DNA of 64,000 bases from Cryptomeria japonica (lineage: Eukaryota; Streptophyta; Pinopsida; Cupressales; Cupressaceae), in contig NC_081413.1 in the NCBI RefSeq assembly GCF_030272615.1, forward strand, positions 446,628,538 through 446,692,537. The letters run 5' to 3'. The translations under genes were made by a program, and so were the position numbers. The notes under the pieces are model-generated. The model was not told the DNA's origin and ran no database searches. It saw nothing but the letters and a program-made list of their open reading frames with translations. Shown one piece after another: positions 12,158 to 24,074 of this stretch (its first letter is position 1; each line of letters starts with the position of its first letter).

Positions 12158-13218
12158 TATTATATATCGCCGGAAAGCTCTCGGAGTGAGGAATCTGATT
12201 ATGAGGTTAATTTTGACAAATGTGGGATATTTTGGAGGTAGCTTCCACAGGAACAAAATTCAGTTAGAAATGAGACACTTGGCAATTCAGTTGTAGATTT
12301 GATTTGGTTCCCTCTCCCTTTTATTCCCAAATCTTCTCAGTTGTAAGGGTTCCAGAAATTTGGAAAATGCTCTAGATTTGATGGCTTCCACTTTCTGAAT
12401 ATCATAACCTAGATTTGTGAATGCTTCTATTTGGTTTCAGGGTAGAGAGATTGCAGTGCATTATTGTAGATATGATTTTAGTTGTAGGTCTTGCTTGTGT
12501 CAAGCATGAGTAAATTCCTCACAATATTGTCTTTAGGTATGCATTTCATTATCATAAATTGAATCCTCAAGGAGGATGAAGATTTGTCAATTTTAAGGAA
12601 ATTGTGTGACTGTTTGTAGGTATCCTTCAAGGAAGATTTTAAATTCTATAGTCAGTCATAAATGATGAAATGTATTTCCAGATCTGATAAATTTGTGAAT
12701 GAAGCAAATAGTGCATTAATATCAAGTATTGGTGCATGAATATCTTGTTTAAGGAAAAAAAATTGCATTTATGATTCATATTTGTAGTTCTGTCTGTGAC
12801 TCTATTGCCCAATGAACAAGGCACTGGTCTTGCAGGTTTGGGGATGGTTTCAGTTATGCATTTAAAAGATAAATCTATTTCCCTTTATGTTTAGGGGTTA
12901 ATGTTCTATCCTTCCAAAGCTCTATTTCACCTATTATTTGTATGAGATGCAACCCATCTGTACATGTTACCTAATTTGGTGAGCTTGTGGAATGGATTGT
13001 CTGCTCATTGTTGATGCAGTCTTATGTTTGTGATTGTTGTATTTAATGCATCAAAAGGGTGTCCCCCCCTAGGTCTAGCAGAACCTGAAGTGCAGGAGGA
13101 TCATTAGGATCCTATGTTATGTTGTCCAAGCCCTGAGGTGTTTCATTGATTGAGATTGGCTATCTCATAGATAGATTTACAAGTGTCTTGGGTTATCACT
13201 TTTGGTGAACAACAAAAA

Positions 13219-13236
13219 TGGCGACTCTGCTGGGGA
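13219..13236 (+). other. Primer-binding site of K
   Basis: TGGCGACTCTGCTGGGGA, four bases after the LTR end. It is the complement of a tRNA 3' end finishing in CGCCA; PBSs of this type are reported as tRNA-Arg in Tat/Ogre elements. G has the same site with one change (C to T) at 29697-29714. Confidence 0.85.
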
Positions 13237-13984
13237 GTTCATGGATCTGAATGTTTGATTGATGAGGTCAGAAGTTGTGTGTATCCTTTGTTCTATCAAT
13301 TTCATATCCAGCCAGTTTGTCCATTGTGTATGCACAGAGTGTGAAAGTGAATTTATGAGTTAGAAAGTGTTCCTTGTTCTGGATCTGCAGAATGATATGT
13401 GTTTCATATCATATTTTATGAAGGAGTAACAATGAATGCATGGTTGAAAGTTGTAAGAAGTTCTTTCAGCTGTATGCAAATTTTTCCCCAATTTCTTATT
13501 GGGTGGTGACTCTATGGTTCATACCAGTATTAAGAATCCTGGAAGAGTATTGATTGCAATGAGATCAAAGGAGTAACAGAGAATTGAATAAGCGTTGAGT
13601 GGCGTTCTGCTGTTCAAAATATCCTCTATGCAAGAGGTGGCGATTCTGATATAAAAGACAGTGCTAAAGTGTGAAGTAAATCCCCAGATCTACAAGTCTT
13701 ACAGCTGCAAATCTCCAGGTATTTTTCAGAGGTTTCAAATGCAAGAGATCTCTTCTGAAAGTTTGAATGTGTAATGTCATTTTCCCATTTAGTGAACAAC
13801 ACTAGTTTAGAGGGAAAGAGAGGATCTCAAAATTGATTTGCATATCTATGCTACTAAAATATTCAGTGTATGTTATCCTCTGTAGTATGCAAATGTGGAA
13901 GAACTTTATGTCAAGTAGTGTTATGAATAGATCAGTATAAGGATACTTGCTTGAAGTTTTCTATCCAAGATTTTATAATCATTT
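13237..13984 (+). other. K leader between PBS and gag
   Basis: About 750 bases with no convincing ORF or known motif; presumed 5' leader, probably containing packaging signals (inference). Confidence 0.5.
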
Positions 13985-16711
13985 GTGGAAGTAAGAAAAA
14001 TGAATAGTGAAGTTTTTCAGTCTTGTGTATTTCCACATAGAGCCATGCCTAGTAAACCAAAACAACCATATAATAGGAGAAGTTTCATCATGAACCATTA
14101 TTCTTCTCTAAATTTTAGAGATATTCCAGGTTACCCAAATCCCATACCCACAGAAATTAGAAAGTATTTTCCAATTTTCAGTGGGAAGAAATTAGAATCA
14201 GCATGTCAACATGTTAAAAGATTTTCAGATTTGATAGGAGAGTTTGAAATTTGCCAAGAAGATGTATGCATGAAATTGTTTATTCAGTCATTGAAAGAGG
14301 ATGCAAGAGATTGGTTCTCTTTTTTACCAGTGAATTCTATTACCTCATGGGAAGAATTGATTTCAGATTTCATGGATCAATTCGATGAGAAGGTGAGTGA
14401 TTCTGACTTACTGAAAGAGTTCACTTATATACAAATCAGGGAAGATGAATTGGTACCCACATTTAACATCAGATTTTCACAAGCTTTGTCCAAAATTTCT
14501 AGAAAGTATAAACTTGATGATAAAGTATGTTTGGATGTTTACATGAGTGCATTTGATGAGAAGATGGGTTTCCTATTGAGAAACAAAGAACCCAAAACCT
14601 TGTATGAAGCCTTTAACACAACTAGGGATATGGAAAATAACTTGAAGTTTGGAATCTCGAAGAGATTCATGTCTCCTATTGTTTCTTGTCAAAGCACCTT
14701 CAATGGTAAAATACCATGTGAGTCTCAACAAATCATTCCGTGTCTAGGTGCATCAAGCTCTGCAGTTCCGAATGGTTTTGTCAATGCATGTGTTTCAGAG
14801 TTAAATGAGAGTCAAGAACCTTTGCCATTAATGTCAGTTGTCTCTTGTAGTAGTGATGGAATGATTAATGGGAAGCATTGTGAAAATGTTGATACAGAGA
14901 CAAATATATACAAAGGATATGTACCATTTGATTTGTATGCCGGTTATGCTGATTATGTGACTGCCAATTACCAAGTGAATCATGCATCTCTCCAGGATAA
15001 TATTAATGAAAATAATGATGGTGATGACCATCAATCTTTACATCCTGCTAATGTATTTGATGTTGAAATTCCAAATACAAAAGGATTACTAAGTGTTGAT
15101 GTTTGTGCAAGCAAAAATGTGTCATATGATGAAAATCAGAATTGCTTAGTGCAAACAATAGTTGATCCTCACTTAGAGATTGATAATCTTAATTGTGTTG
15201 AGGATGAAGTAAATCTATTTTCAGATTTCACTTCAAATTTCACTTCTTGTAATCATGATGATGATCTTTCTATTTTGAAAGTTATGCACAAAGTAAATTC
15301 AGAAAATTGTGATGGTATGCATGATTGCAATGAAGATATAGCACACATGGATGGAGAAAATTTTACGGAATCTCAAATGGAACAGCAAAGTGCAATGCAA
15401 ATCCAGAAGATTGTAGAACTTAAGAAAGCTCTTGAAGTTGTGGACAAGAAGGTTCAAATATTGGAGAGCCTTCGAGTTGTTGATGAAGACCTTCTGAAAT
15501 ATAGTGAAGAGGATTCTTCAGAAAAGGACTGTGAATTGAATGTTTGTATACTTGATGAACATGTTGATCTAACAGATGGTTTTATGATAGAAAGATTTAG
15601 TGAACATGCTGAAAACTCATCAGATGAAGTAAATTGCAGTGATGTTCATTTTCATTCTTTGGCTGATGACGAGTGTTCAATTGGTGAAGAAGATCAGTTG
15701 TGGCAAGATAAGTTTGACTATCTTGATTTTCATAATGATAGTAATAGGATGAAATCTGATGGATGTGAAACATGGAAAATTGATGATTGTTCCAGCCACA
15801 TTTCAATTTCTTCTTTGTCTGATGAAGATGATTGTGATGATCGAATGGATGGTGTCTTTAGCAATTTTGCTAATGTTCTATTCAATGCTGATATAGATAT
15901 GGACCAGCCACCTCAGTGTCATAATGTTCATAAGGGGATTCTTCATTTTGTTTCTAACCCTTTGTATGAAGAGTTAATTGATTAGCTAGATGTTGTAAAT
16001 GATGAACCAGTCCATAATACTAATGGAAATCCGAACAACAATAGTGTGGGTTGTAAAAAAATATTTCATGATGAAAGTAAGAGACATGGATTATGTGATG
16101 ATCATTTAAAACCACAAATGAAAGTGTTTCAGGTGGATATAAGTTTGGATGAAAAAGATTCAGCTGAGGATTTGCTTCAGCCAGAGGTATGCATTCTTTT
16201 CCATGAATGGGATGTTGAGAATGTAGAGGTTTTCAGTTTGATAAGCAAGGATAGTATGAGGTGTGATCTGCATAGTGAAGTATCACATCCGGATTGTAAT
16301 ATTCATGTTCCTTGTTTGCATCAGCTGGTTAGTAGTGTCCCTTGTTCTATTGATTTAAATGGTAATAAGACATGTGTTGATAGGAACTGCAATGTTGAAA
16401 AAGAGTGTTTTATTTTTCAAGTTCAGCATGGTGATGTCCTTGCAAATGATAGAGTTGAGTGGGACAGTGAAAGGTATGTCAGCTTGTGGGAATGCCTCTA
16501 TGGTGATTTGTCTCATGGTTTTACTTGTGTTGAAGTAATGTGTGATTACAAAGTTCAGAATCAGATAAGAGGTAAGCACACTAGCTGTTTCAGTAATGAG
16601 ACAAAAGAGGCAGATTTTAAAAGCTATGCTCAGTTGTTACTGGAAGGTGCCTTTGTTTGGATCATGGTATCAAGTGATGAAAATAAGATTTTTGACAGAG
16701 GTAAATGCTAA
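13985..16711 (+). CDS. gag: K gag protein (one in-frame stop)
   Basis: Capsid-type protein. The first ORF (13985-15985; likely start ATG 14001, MNSEVF) is 666 codons; a single TAG at 15983 separates it from a further ~242 codons in the same frame, ending at 16711. Residues ~55-225 form a retrotransposon gag domain, with the typical YFPIFSGKKLESACQHVKRF, LKEDARDWFSFLP and ITSWEELISDFMDQF signatures. The remaining ~680 residues are strongly acidic, rich in Asp, Asn, Ser and His, with a short coiled coil near residues 475-500 (IVELKKALEVVDKKVQILESL-type). No zinc knuckle and no protease motif are visible. The absence of a downstream pol makes the element non-autonomous. The TAG could be a simple mutation or a readthrough stop; one copy cannot decide. 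Confidence 0.85.
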
Positions 16712-16930
16712 GATTGATTGAGCAACTTGTATTCAGTTTTAAGCATGTTTGTATCTATTGTATAGTCGCTTTGCTTCAGTTGTGTGGTTTTTAATAAAGT
16801 GCCCTGCTATTTGGGTAGGATAAGGAAGCCTTGTTTTTGAAATGAGACGAGAAGAGAAGAATGATCCATTTTCGGGAGGTCTGCTTAACCAAAGATATCT
16901 GGATTCTTGTGTTGATCTTGTAATCAACCA
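16712..16930 (+). other. K 3' untranslated internal region
   Basis: Non-coding. Contains a purine-rich run GAGACGAGAAGAGAAGAATGA at about 16844-16864, a possible displaced polypurine tract some 85 bases before the 3' LTR, and the sequence TTGTGTTGATCTTGTAATCAACCA (interrupted here by its own short inverted repeat TTGAT/ATCAA), also present at the 3' border of G. Confidence 0.5.
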
Positions 16931-16947
16931 TCCCCAGTCAGAGCCAC
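16931..16947 (+). other. tRNA-end-like block before K 3' LTR
   Basis: TCCCCAGTCAGAGCCAC directly precedes the 3' LTR, where a polypurine tract is expected. It resembles the reverse complement of the PBS (TCCCCAGCAGAGTCGCCA) with a small insertion and deletion. G has TTCCCAGTCAGAGCCAC in the same place. Confidence 0.7.
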
Positions 16948-19900
16948 TATTGGGATTGATTAAAATTGAGTCAATTTTAGGGGCCCAATCCAAAAATTTG
17001 CTCTGCATACCTAAACGAGTAAATTTGAAGGGCCCAGTTTGCGAGAGGGTAAAATGGGACCAGTTGATTTTCAGAGGGTAAGGCTCGGGATTCATGTCCC
17101 ACACCTTTCATTTGGCCTATTCAGTGATGTGTAACTTTCAGAATTCATTTTTGATAAGTTTATGAGGTACCCAGTTTGAGGGGTGAGCTGGAAGTTCATT
17201 TTAGGCACAAATGCAGATTTTATGGAGTAGCCTACTTTGAGCGATTACATCTTTTTCCCTGTTGATCATCATGGAGAAATTAAAAATGGATTCAATTGTA
17301 TGCATAAATGTGAGTCAACATGAAAAATTTCAAGTCCTTATGAATTCGTTTGCTCAGTTTTCAAAGCTCAATCCGTTTGTAGTTTGTGATGTTTGCACAA
17401 GTGTAAAAATGTCTTGGTGAGCGTCATGTCGGAACGTTTGTTCCGGGCTAATGTTGGTATAAATGGTGAGCTACATTTAAAATTTCAAGGCTCTACCAAT
17501 CTATTTGACCGGTTTTCAAAAGAGCTCATTTTGCCATCAAATTCAGTTATCCACACTCCAGTGTTATATCAGTTAATGTAGCCGTTTTGGTGAGCGCGCC
17601 ATTTGCATCCTATCAATCTGGTGATCGAATTGAGAATTCAAAGATTTAATATGTACTTTAAGGTACCTATGTTCCAAATTTGAGGACCTACGGAAGTCGT
17701 TTGATATTTTTGAGAAAGGCATCATGTGTTGCCTCGACATTGACTTCATCAGGTCCGCAGTGTTGACAAAGCCAGTTGGGCATTTTCGGAAATTAATATC
17801 TCTTCGCTCGGGACTCATCCTGAGAAACCATTTGGTAGAAGTCATCCTTGTATATCAGAGTACACGCCTGTCAGATGGCGAGCTCCAGAAACATGTTTTG
17901 ACCACTTTGAAAATTATGTCTTCACGATTAATGCGAAAATTGTGGGGTAATTGCCTGAAGGTTGTAAAATGCGGATTAATGATCCGAAAACGATGCCGAT
18001 CGTTACCAGAGGTATGTTTGAGGTCTGTGAAGATATTCTAGAGGCCAGTAGCTTGAAAACAAAATTTTTTTTAGTCGGACCCACTTTGGGGCCCGACCTG
18101 GCTCATGCCTGTGCTTTAATTTTAATGGTGAAATGTTCTTTTCTCTTGGCAATATATGTGTATCCATATTGGATCAATTTGAATTCACCAGTCAGATAGT
18201 GAGAGAGAAGAGAAACTCCAATACTAAATGCAAATTGGTATGTGGAAAATTGAAAGGTTTTTAAATTAAATAGAGCTGGCATGTTTTGATGCAAATGCAC
18301 TTGGCAGCCGTGGAGTGGAGCATGGTAAAGTTTTTTTTTCAAAAAAACTTCAATAACATTCATATTGGCAAGTGTCTGGCAATGAATAAATTTTTTCTAA
18401 CATTCAAAGCAAATGTAAACAGCAAATGGAATTGGTGTAATTCCCCCTCACTCCACGTGATGTTTAACCAGCAGCCTCTTTGAATTTAAAACTCAGAAAT
18501 TTCCAACCAAATGCCCAGCCAATTCTCCTTCACGTGGCCATGGCTGAGCAAAGACATTGAAGTTTGGGCAAATGACAGTAGTAGGAGAGACATGGGCAAT
18601 GGTTATTAATTTTAACTGCAGCAAGTGTAATGACAGCTAAAGCATGCTCACGTGGCTGTTTAGAAGCTACATTAAAAAACATAAGCAAATGCAATTGGCT
18701 GCTAAAAGCCATAAACCTACATTTTCCATGGAATGGTGGTAGGGTCTGCTTCCCTCCTTCAGCAACATCTCCACGCCTTATGCCTCCTCCCTGCTATGTG
18801 TGGAGTGTGGAGGTAATTGAACTTTCAGCAATGCAATTGACAACCATTAAATCAAACTTAGCAGCCAATAAATGATGTTTTCTGGGGCTACGTTGAGGAT
18901 GAAGTGTAGTGTTGTGAAAGGCAATGAAAACAGCAAGTCCTCCCCCCTCTCACATAACATTAACAGCAGACAATATAAAGCATTAACCAAGTGCATTAGC
19001 AGCTCATCCTCTGCATGGTTTTGGGGAGCATAATGAAACCTCCAATAGCAAGGGCAAATAAAAACGTGAATCATCCTTTGCATGGTGGTTTTTTAAAAGG
19101 AAGCTATTTAAATTTTAAAACAAATACAAATGGCATGAGACAATAGCAGCAATCAAAACCAATAATGCAAACTGTAATAGAAACCCCTCTATGTGGTTGT
19201 TTGGAGGCCATTTTTTAACATGTAGCAAGTGCATGTGGAGGTGTAAAGCCAATGTCCGTGACTTTGCCAGCATTTTCCCTCCCTCACGTGTTGTTTGAAG
19301 ACCAACATTTTCAATCAAATCTGGAAATCACCATTAAAACTCAAGAAAAGAGCTCAAAAAATGCAGCTACAGGAAGATGCATATATCCCACATTAGCTGG
19401 GAAGTGGGATATTTTAATGTTTATAAGCAAATCCTTACTATAGTAATATGTCTAAGCCATAAAGGCTTTTGACGGATGGTGCCTATGGGTGCCCAAGGTG
19501 GGCCCATGCATGAGCATGCTTCTCGAGGTGATAGAGGAGGTGACTGGGCGATGACCAGGTGGACCCCACATAGGCACGCTTCTTGATTTAGACAGGCAAA
19601 ATTTTGCAGAGAAAGGTCGGGTTAACGAGTGAGCAAGTTCGAGATGGATTGACGATGCGCGCTATTTCGCGAAGGGAAGATGCACGTGAGTTACACCTTG
19701 CGAAATAGCGAAAGTGAACGAGAGCTGTCCACATGTCGTGATAGGTGGTAGTCCAGTGGCGATGACGTGGCGATGAAGTGGCGTACAAGCAAGCAGCCTA
19801 GTGGTGGTGACGTGGCCGACAGGTGGCAAAAGATGAGGTGTCATCCCAGGTGGCATCCGGTCAACCCCATCAACCAATCAAAGGCTGCCACGTGGCAAGG

Positions 19901-21104
19901 CGTCAAAGCACAAATGGAGGCAAAAAATCAAAATTAAAATAATAAATGATATAGTTCTGACTATATTAAAATTCGAAATATTTAAATGACTGAGCACAAA
20001 TGGGAATTAATTCGCCCAACGTCTAAATTTTGGCCAAAATATAAAGTATTATATATCGACGGAAAGCTCTCGGAGTGAGGAATTTGAGTATTAGGTTAAT
20101 TTTGACAAATGTGGGATATTATGGAGGTAGCTTCCATGGGAACAAAATTCAGTTAGAAAGGAGACACTTGGCAATTCAGTTGCAGATTTGATTTGGTTCC
20201 CTCTCCCTTTTATTCCCAATTCTTCTCAATTTTAAGGGTTCCAAAAATTTGGAAAATGCTCTAGATTTGATGGCTTCCACTTTCTGAATATCATAACCCA
20301 GATTTGTGAATGCTTCTGTTTGGTTTCAGGGTAGAGAGATTTCAGTGCATTATTGTAAATATGATTTTAGTTGCAGGTCTTGCTTGTGTCAAGCATGAGT
20401 AAATTCCTCACAATATTGTCTTTAGGTATGCATTTCATTATCATAAATTGAATCCTCAAGGAGGATGAAGATTTGTCAATTTTAAGGAAATTGTGTGACT
20501 GTTTGTAGGTATCCTTCAATGAAGGTTTTAAATTCTATAGTCAGTCATAAATGATGAAATGTATTTCCAGATCTGATAAATTTGTGAATGAATCAAATAG
20601 TGCATTAATATCAGATATTAGTGCATGAATATCTTGTTTAAGGAAAACAAATTTGCATTTATGATTCATATTTGTAGTTCTGTCTGTGACTCTGTTGCCC
20701 AATGAACAAGGCACTGGTCTTGCAGGTTTGGGGATGGTTTCAGATATGCATTTAAAAGATAAATCTATTTTCCTTTATGTTTAGTGGTTAATGTTCTATC
20801 CTTCCAAAGCTCTATTTCTCCTATTATTTGTATGAGATCCAGCCCATCTGTACATGTTACCTAATTTGGTGAGCTTGTGGAATGGATTGTCTGCTCATTG
20901 TTGATGCAGTCTTATGTTTGTGATTGTTGTATTCAATGCATCAAAAGGGTGTCCCTCCCTAGGTCTAGCAGAACCTGAAGTGCAGGAGGATCATTAGGAT
21001 CCTATGTTATGTTGTCCAAGCCCTGAGGTGTTTCATTGATTGAGATTGGCTATCTCATAGATAGATTTACAAGTGTCTTGGGTTATCACTTTTGGTGAAC
21101 AACA
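16948..21104 (+). repeat. 3' LTR of K
   Basis: 4,157 bp, partner of 9057-13214. The first bases read TATTGGGATTG, so the canonical TG has mutated to TA. Ends GGTGAACAACA, then TSD CTAGG (21105-21109) and G LTR sequence. Confidence 0.93.
19661..19709 (+). promoter_or_regulatory. Inverted repeat with G-box in K 3' LTR
   Basis: Same 10-bp arms (19661-19670, 19700-19709) and CACGTG (19683-19688) as in the 5' LTR. Confidence 0.45.
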
Positions 21105-21109
21105 CTAGG

Positions 21110-21988
21110 TCCATCTCTTTTGTAAAATAATCTACCCCTTTGAAAAGAAACATATGCATCAACAAGGAATACCATCCAAATGGCTTATCTACCTTACCAT
21201 TTTTAATTCCTACTAGGCCTACATGGATAGCATCAATGAGGAAAGGAGCAAAGTCAAATGTTATGGCTAGGGAAGGGTTCAACATTTGGGCAATCATTAA
21301 CATATAAAGGACTGGCATGTTTTTCTCGGCATCTTCCCCAAAAATTTGACATAGTGTCCAGTACATACCCTTAGCTCTCAAGGTAAACATATTTAAGGAA
21401 AATGGCTCCATTGTGCTAGGGCCTACAACTATTAACCCCCCTATTTTGACAAAGAATTCTCTCAATCGGCCACTCCTAAGATGATTCTCTTTTTGCATTG
21501 TAAACTTGGGTTAATGCCTCAAAATCAATAGTCTCAAGATTGATCAAAGCTTCACTAAGCTTGAAAACATTTCTAAATTCTTCATCCTTGATTTCAACAA
21601 GGGCTAATCCCTTTATGTTTCTGATGCATCTGGCAGCAGGGTTATAACTTTGTGCGATTAAGGTAAACAAATCAATGTCCATGAACACACCAGGGACCAC
21701 AAGTTTTCCCACATCTAAAACCCAAATACTATTCATAGGAGAAAAGGCATGTCTCTGACCAAAACCCACTTTAAACAAACTGAGACTGGATATCCCTATT
21801 TCAGGGTCCCTCAACCAATTTCCTTTATCATATAAACCATCCCCAATTTTTAGAAGGGGGTTCTTTGGTACTAACTCCTCATCTCCAACCCCAATATTGG
21901 TCGACATGGTTAACTACACAAGAAAATCATCACAAATATTTCGATCCTTGTAATTTACCTTCCCTATTAATTCTCTTCTCAATCCCAT
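21110..21988 (-). pseudogene. LTR ORF of G 3' LTR, N-terminal part
   Basis: About 293 codons from MGLRREL (start 21988) to the K insertion point within the Glu-Met-Asp-Leu region. Carries DGLYDKGNWLRD, MNSIWVLDVGKLVVPG, LRAKGMYWTLCQIFGEDA and LVGIKNGKVDKPFGWYSLL. There is one stop before the STNIG segment, and a small frame change near 21480-21500 between the two open stretches. The homologous segment in F (4326-5290) and in the G 5' LTR (33415-34279) keeps the same residues, so the ORF was coding in the source element. Product unknown. Confidence 0.8.
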
Positions 21989-22299
21989 TTTAAAAGTATG
22001 CAACTGAGCCAATTATCAATCAAAAGAATGTTCTAACAGCACAAGACCACAATTCAACAATCTTTAAGCAAAGGGTAAACAAAGAACAAGGGAACCTGAT
22101 TTTAGCTCGAAGCAACTCTACTCTGCACCAGCACTCTCTGCAACTACTTCCATGGAATGATACCCTCATTCAATTGATGTGGGAACATATACGGCAATTT
22201 GGCTCCTTAACTACAGCATTAACAATGCATGCTTTGGCTGTCCCTTTAGAATTGAATTCATGCAAGAATTTGAAAATTTGGCTCCAACGGGTCATAACA

Positions 22300-23620
22300 G
22301 CTCTGAGTATTTTTTCCTTTTCTTTTTTCATTGTTTCGCATAGCGTAAAGTGCTTGCAGGTTCATCTAACGAAATCACGTCGACTGTTCGATCAACTGAA
22401 ACTTGATTGACTTTTAGCTTTTGACTTTTCCTCATTTGGCAATGAACTGAAAAAACCTTTTCTCTATTTCACGATATGTAACCATCTTGCATCTTATCAT
22501 CACAAAACTACGCTAGCCATCCAATCAACTAAAACTTGATCGGTCTTTACTCTGTCTTAACTTGGCGGTTTATATTACTAACCATGCTCAAATTGTTTAC
22601 CACTCACTATTTTCGCCATTTCACAAATGGTAACAAGCTCACATCTTTGGGTTGCATAATAATGCCCACCATCAGATCTTTCTTGAGATGCTCGTCCCAT
22701 ATCAAACTATTAGAACCTATAAACGTGGGCCCTCTAAATCAACACTTTCCAATTTGGCATTCGATCCCTTTTGGACTGACATGTCAACCTTTTACTCGCT
22801 GAAAGACTTCAGTGGGATCCACTTCTTTCATTGCCACTTGTGTCTGACAGGTCACCTCTTTATCTTCAGTTTACATCACTTTGTTTGCCAGGACCACCAC
22901 CTTGTCGCCAAGTTTGTTCTTTGACTTACGTGATCTGGAAGCCACATGTAACTTTCTGATTTGCAATCCATACCACCTGTACTATTCATTGGAATGCCAT
23001 GTCATTTTTCTATTTCGTGAAAGCTAACTTTCAAGCACCTTTGGGCCATGAATCAATGCAGGTCGTTGATTATTCTGAGAACAACTCACTCTTTACTCAT
23101 TATAAAACTTGCCAGCTTCTGGGACCCGCCACAACTTTTTGCTATTTCGCAATAGTTAAAACATGTGCACTTTGATCTCATGAAACAATGAGGGCCATCT
23201 AATCAGATAGAACATGATCGGTCTTTAATCCTCAGTCAAAGCTTGGATGTTGGGCCCACCAAATTCTTTTACTACTTCGTGATAGGTAATATTTGATCAT
23301 CTTTATCTCACAAAATAACGCGAGCCGTTAGATCTCAGGGACTCACACTGATGTTACTCTTTCTATGAACTACTTCACCTAGGCCCACCATCTTTTCACT
23401 ATTTTGCAACTTGTAAACCATGGGCACCTCCCAGCTACAAATCAACACAAGTCGTTGATATCTTTGCAAACTGATCACCCTTTAGCTAAGGGAGAAGTCC
23501 TCATTGCTGGGTCCTGCCAAACCTTTTCGCTATTTCATGATAGGTAACTTTCGGGCATGTTGAGTTTGTGAATCCATGTGGGCCGTCTGATTGACTGAGA
23601 GTTGATCAACTTTTACAAGG
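22300..23620 (-). repeat. ~130-bp degenerate tandem array in G 3' LTR
   Basis: A GGGCCGTCTGATTGACTGAGA-type motif followed by TTGATCGGTCTTTA recurs on the plus strand at about 22379, 22511, 23189, 23320, 23450 and 23579, spaced 129-132 bp, with intervening diverged units. Units also carry CTATTTCGCGATAGGTAAC-like motifs. Equivalent arrays lie in F (2990-4020) and the G 5' LTR. Confidence 0.72.
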
Positions 23621-23930
23621 CCCGACGAACATTAGAAAAGGCAGATTTAAAGGCGAATAAAATTTAAAACATTTAAAGGGACCGCCTAGGTAAATAGCAA
23701 TGGGGGGAACACTTTGCACGACAAAAGGACCCATCACTTAAGTGAATAAAATAACGCAAGATTAGAAACCAAAGGTTTTTTCTCAAATATTGAAGCGACT
23801 TAAAACCTAAAACCCTAAACTCCTTAGGAATTAAAACAATTTTGAAGCAACTAGGTCATTCCAGACTCAAAATTTTCAAAAACCTAGCTAATTATGGACT
23901 GAGAACATCCATTTTAAAATAGTGATAACG

Positions 23931-23949
23931 GTGGCTCTGACTGGGAATA
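23931..23949 (-). other. tRNA-end-like block before G 3' LTR
   Basis: Minus strand: TATTCCCAGTCAGAGCCAC(C) abuts the 3' LTR. The upstream ~25 bases (TTGTGTTGATCTTGCAATCAAC) are also shared with K (16905-16930). It resembles the reverse complement of the element's own PBS. Confidence 0.68.
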
Positions 23950-24074
23950 GTTGATTGCAAGATCAACACAAGAAACTCAGAAACTCTAGAGAAACAAACC
24001 AAAAACAAGCCGAATAGAAAACAACCAAAGCAAACCCAAATATATACAAACAAAGGACCTATTGTGCATGGACA

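Larger units (their letters stand above)
9057..13214 (+). repeat. 5' LTR of K
   Basis: 4,158 bp, TGTTGGGACTG...GGTGAACAACA. It aligns end to end with 16948-21104 with only scattered substitutions and very short indels. The small ORFs inside it do not resemble known proteins and I treat them as chance. Degenerate repeats of an AAATGCAATTGGCAGCC-like motif recur at about 10396, 10731, 10797, 10938 and 11097. Confidence 0.93.
9057..21104 (+). mobile_element. Gag-only LTR retrotransposon K with 4.16-kb LTRs
   Basis: Complete 12-kb element: 5' LTR 9057-13214, PBS 13219-13236, gag ORF 13985-16711, 3' LTR 16948-21104. LTRs account for about 70% of its length. The internal region is only 3.7 kb and has no protease, RT, RNase H or integrase. 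This resembles two described plant categories: LARDs (LTRs of about 4.5 kb, internal ~3.5 kb, non-coding) and TR-GAG elements (gag-only non-autonomous). K combines the LARD size with a gag ORF. Its PBS, LTR 3' end (...GAACAACA) and 3' internal border match those of G, so G-type proteins are the likely source of its reverse transcription. Confidence 0.92.
21110..23930 (-). repeat. G 3' LTR, upstream part
   Basis: Continues the G 3' LTR beyond K. On the minus strand it starts at 23930 (CGTTATCACTATT) and runs through the repeat array and the N-terminal part of the LTR ORF to the K insertion. Matches 33400-36204 of the 5' LTR. Confidence 0.92.

Noticed and set aside
16842-17081. A 79-codon ORF spanning the K internal/LTR border
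   Set aside because: Crosses the LTR boundary and has no equivalent in the other LTR; chance.
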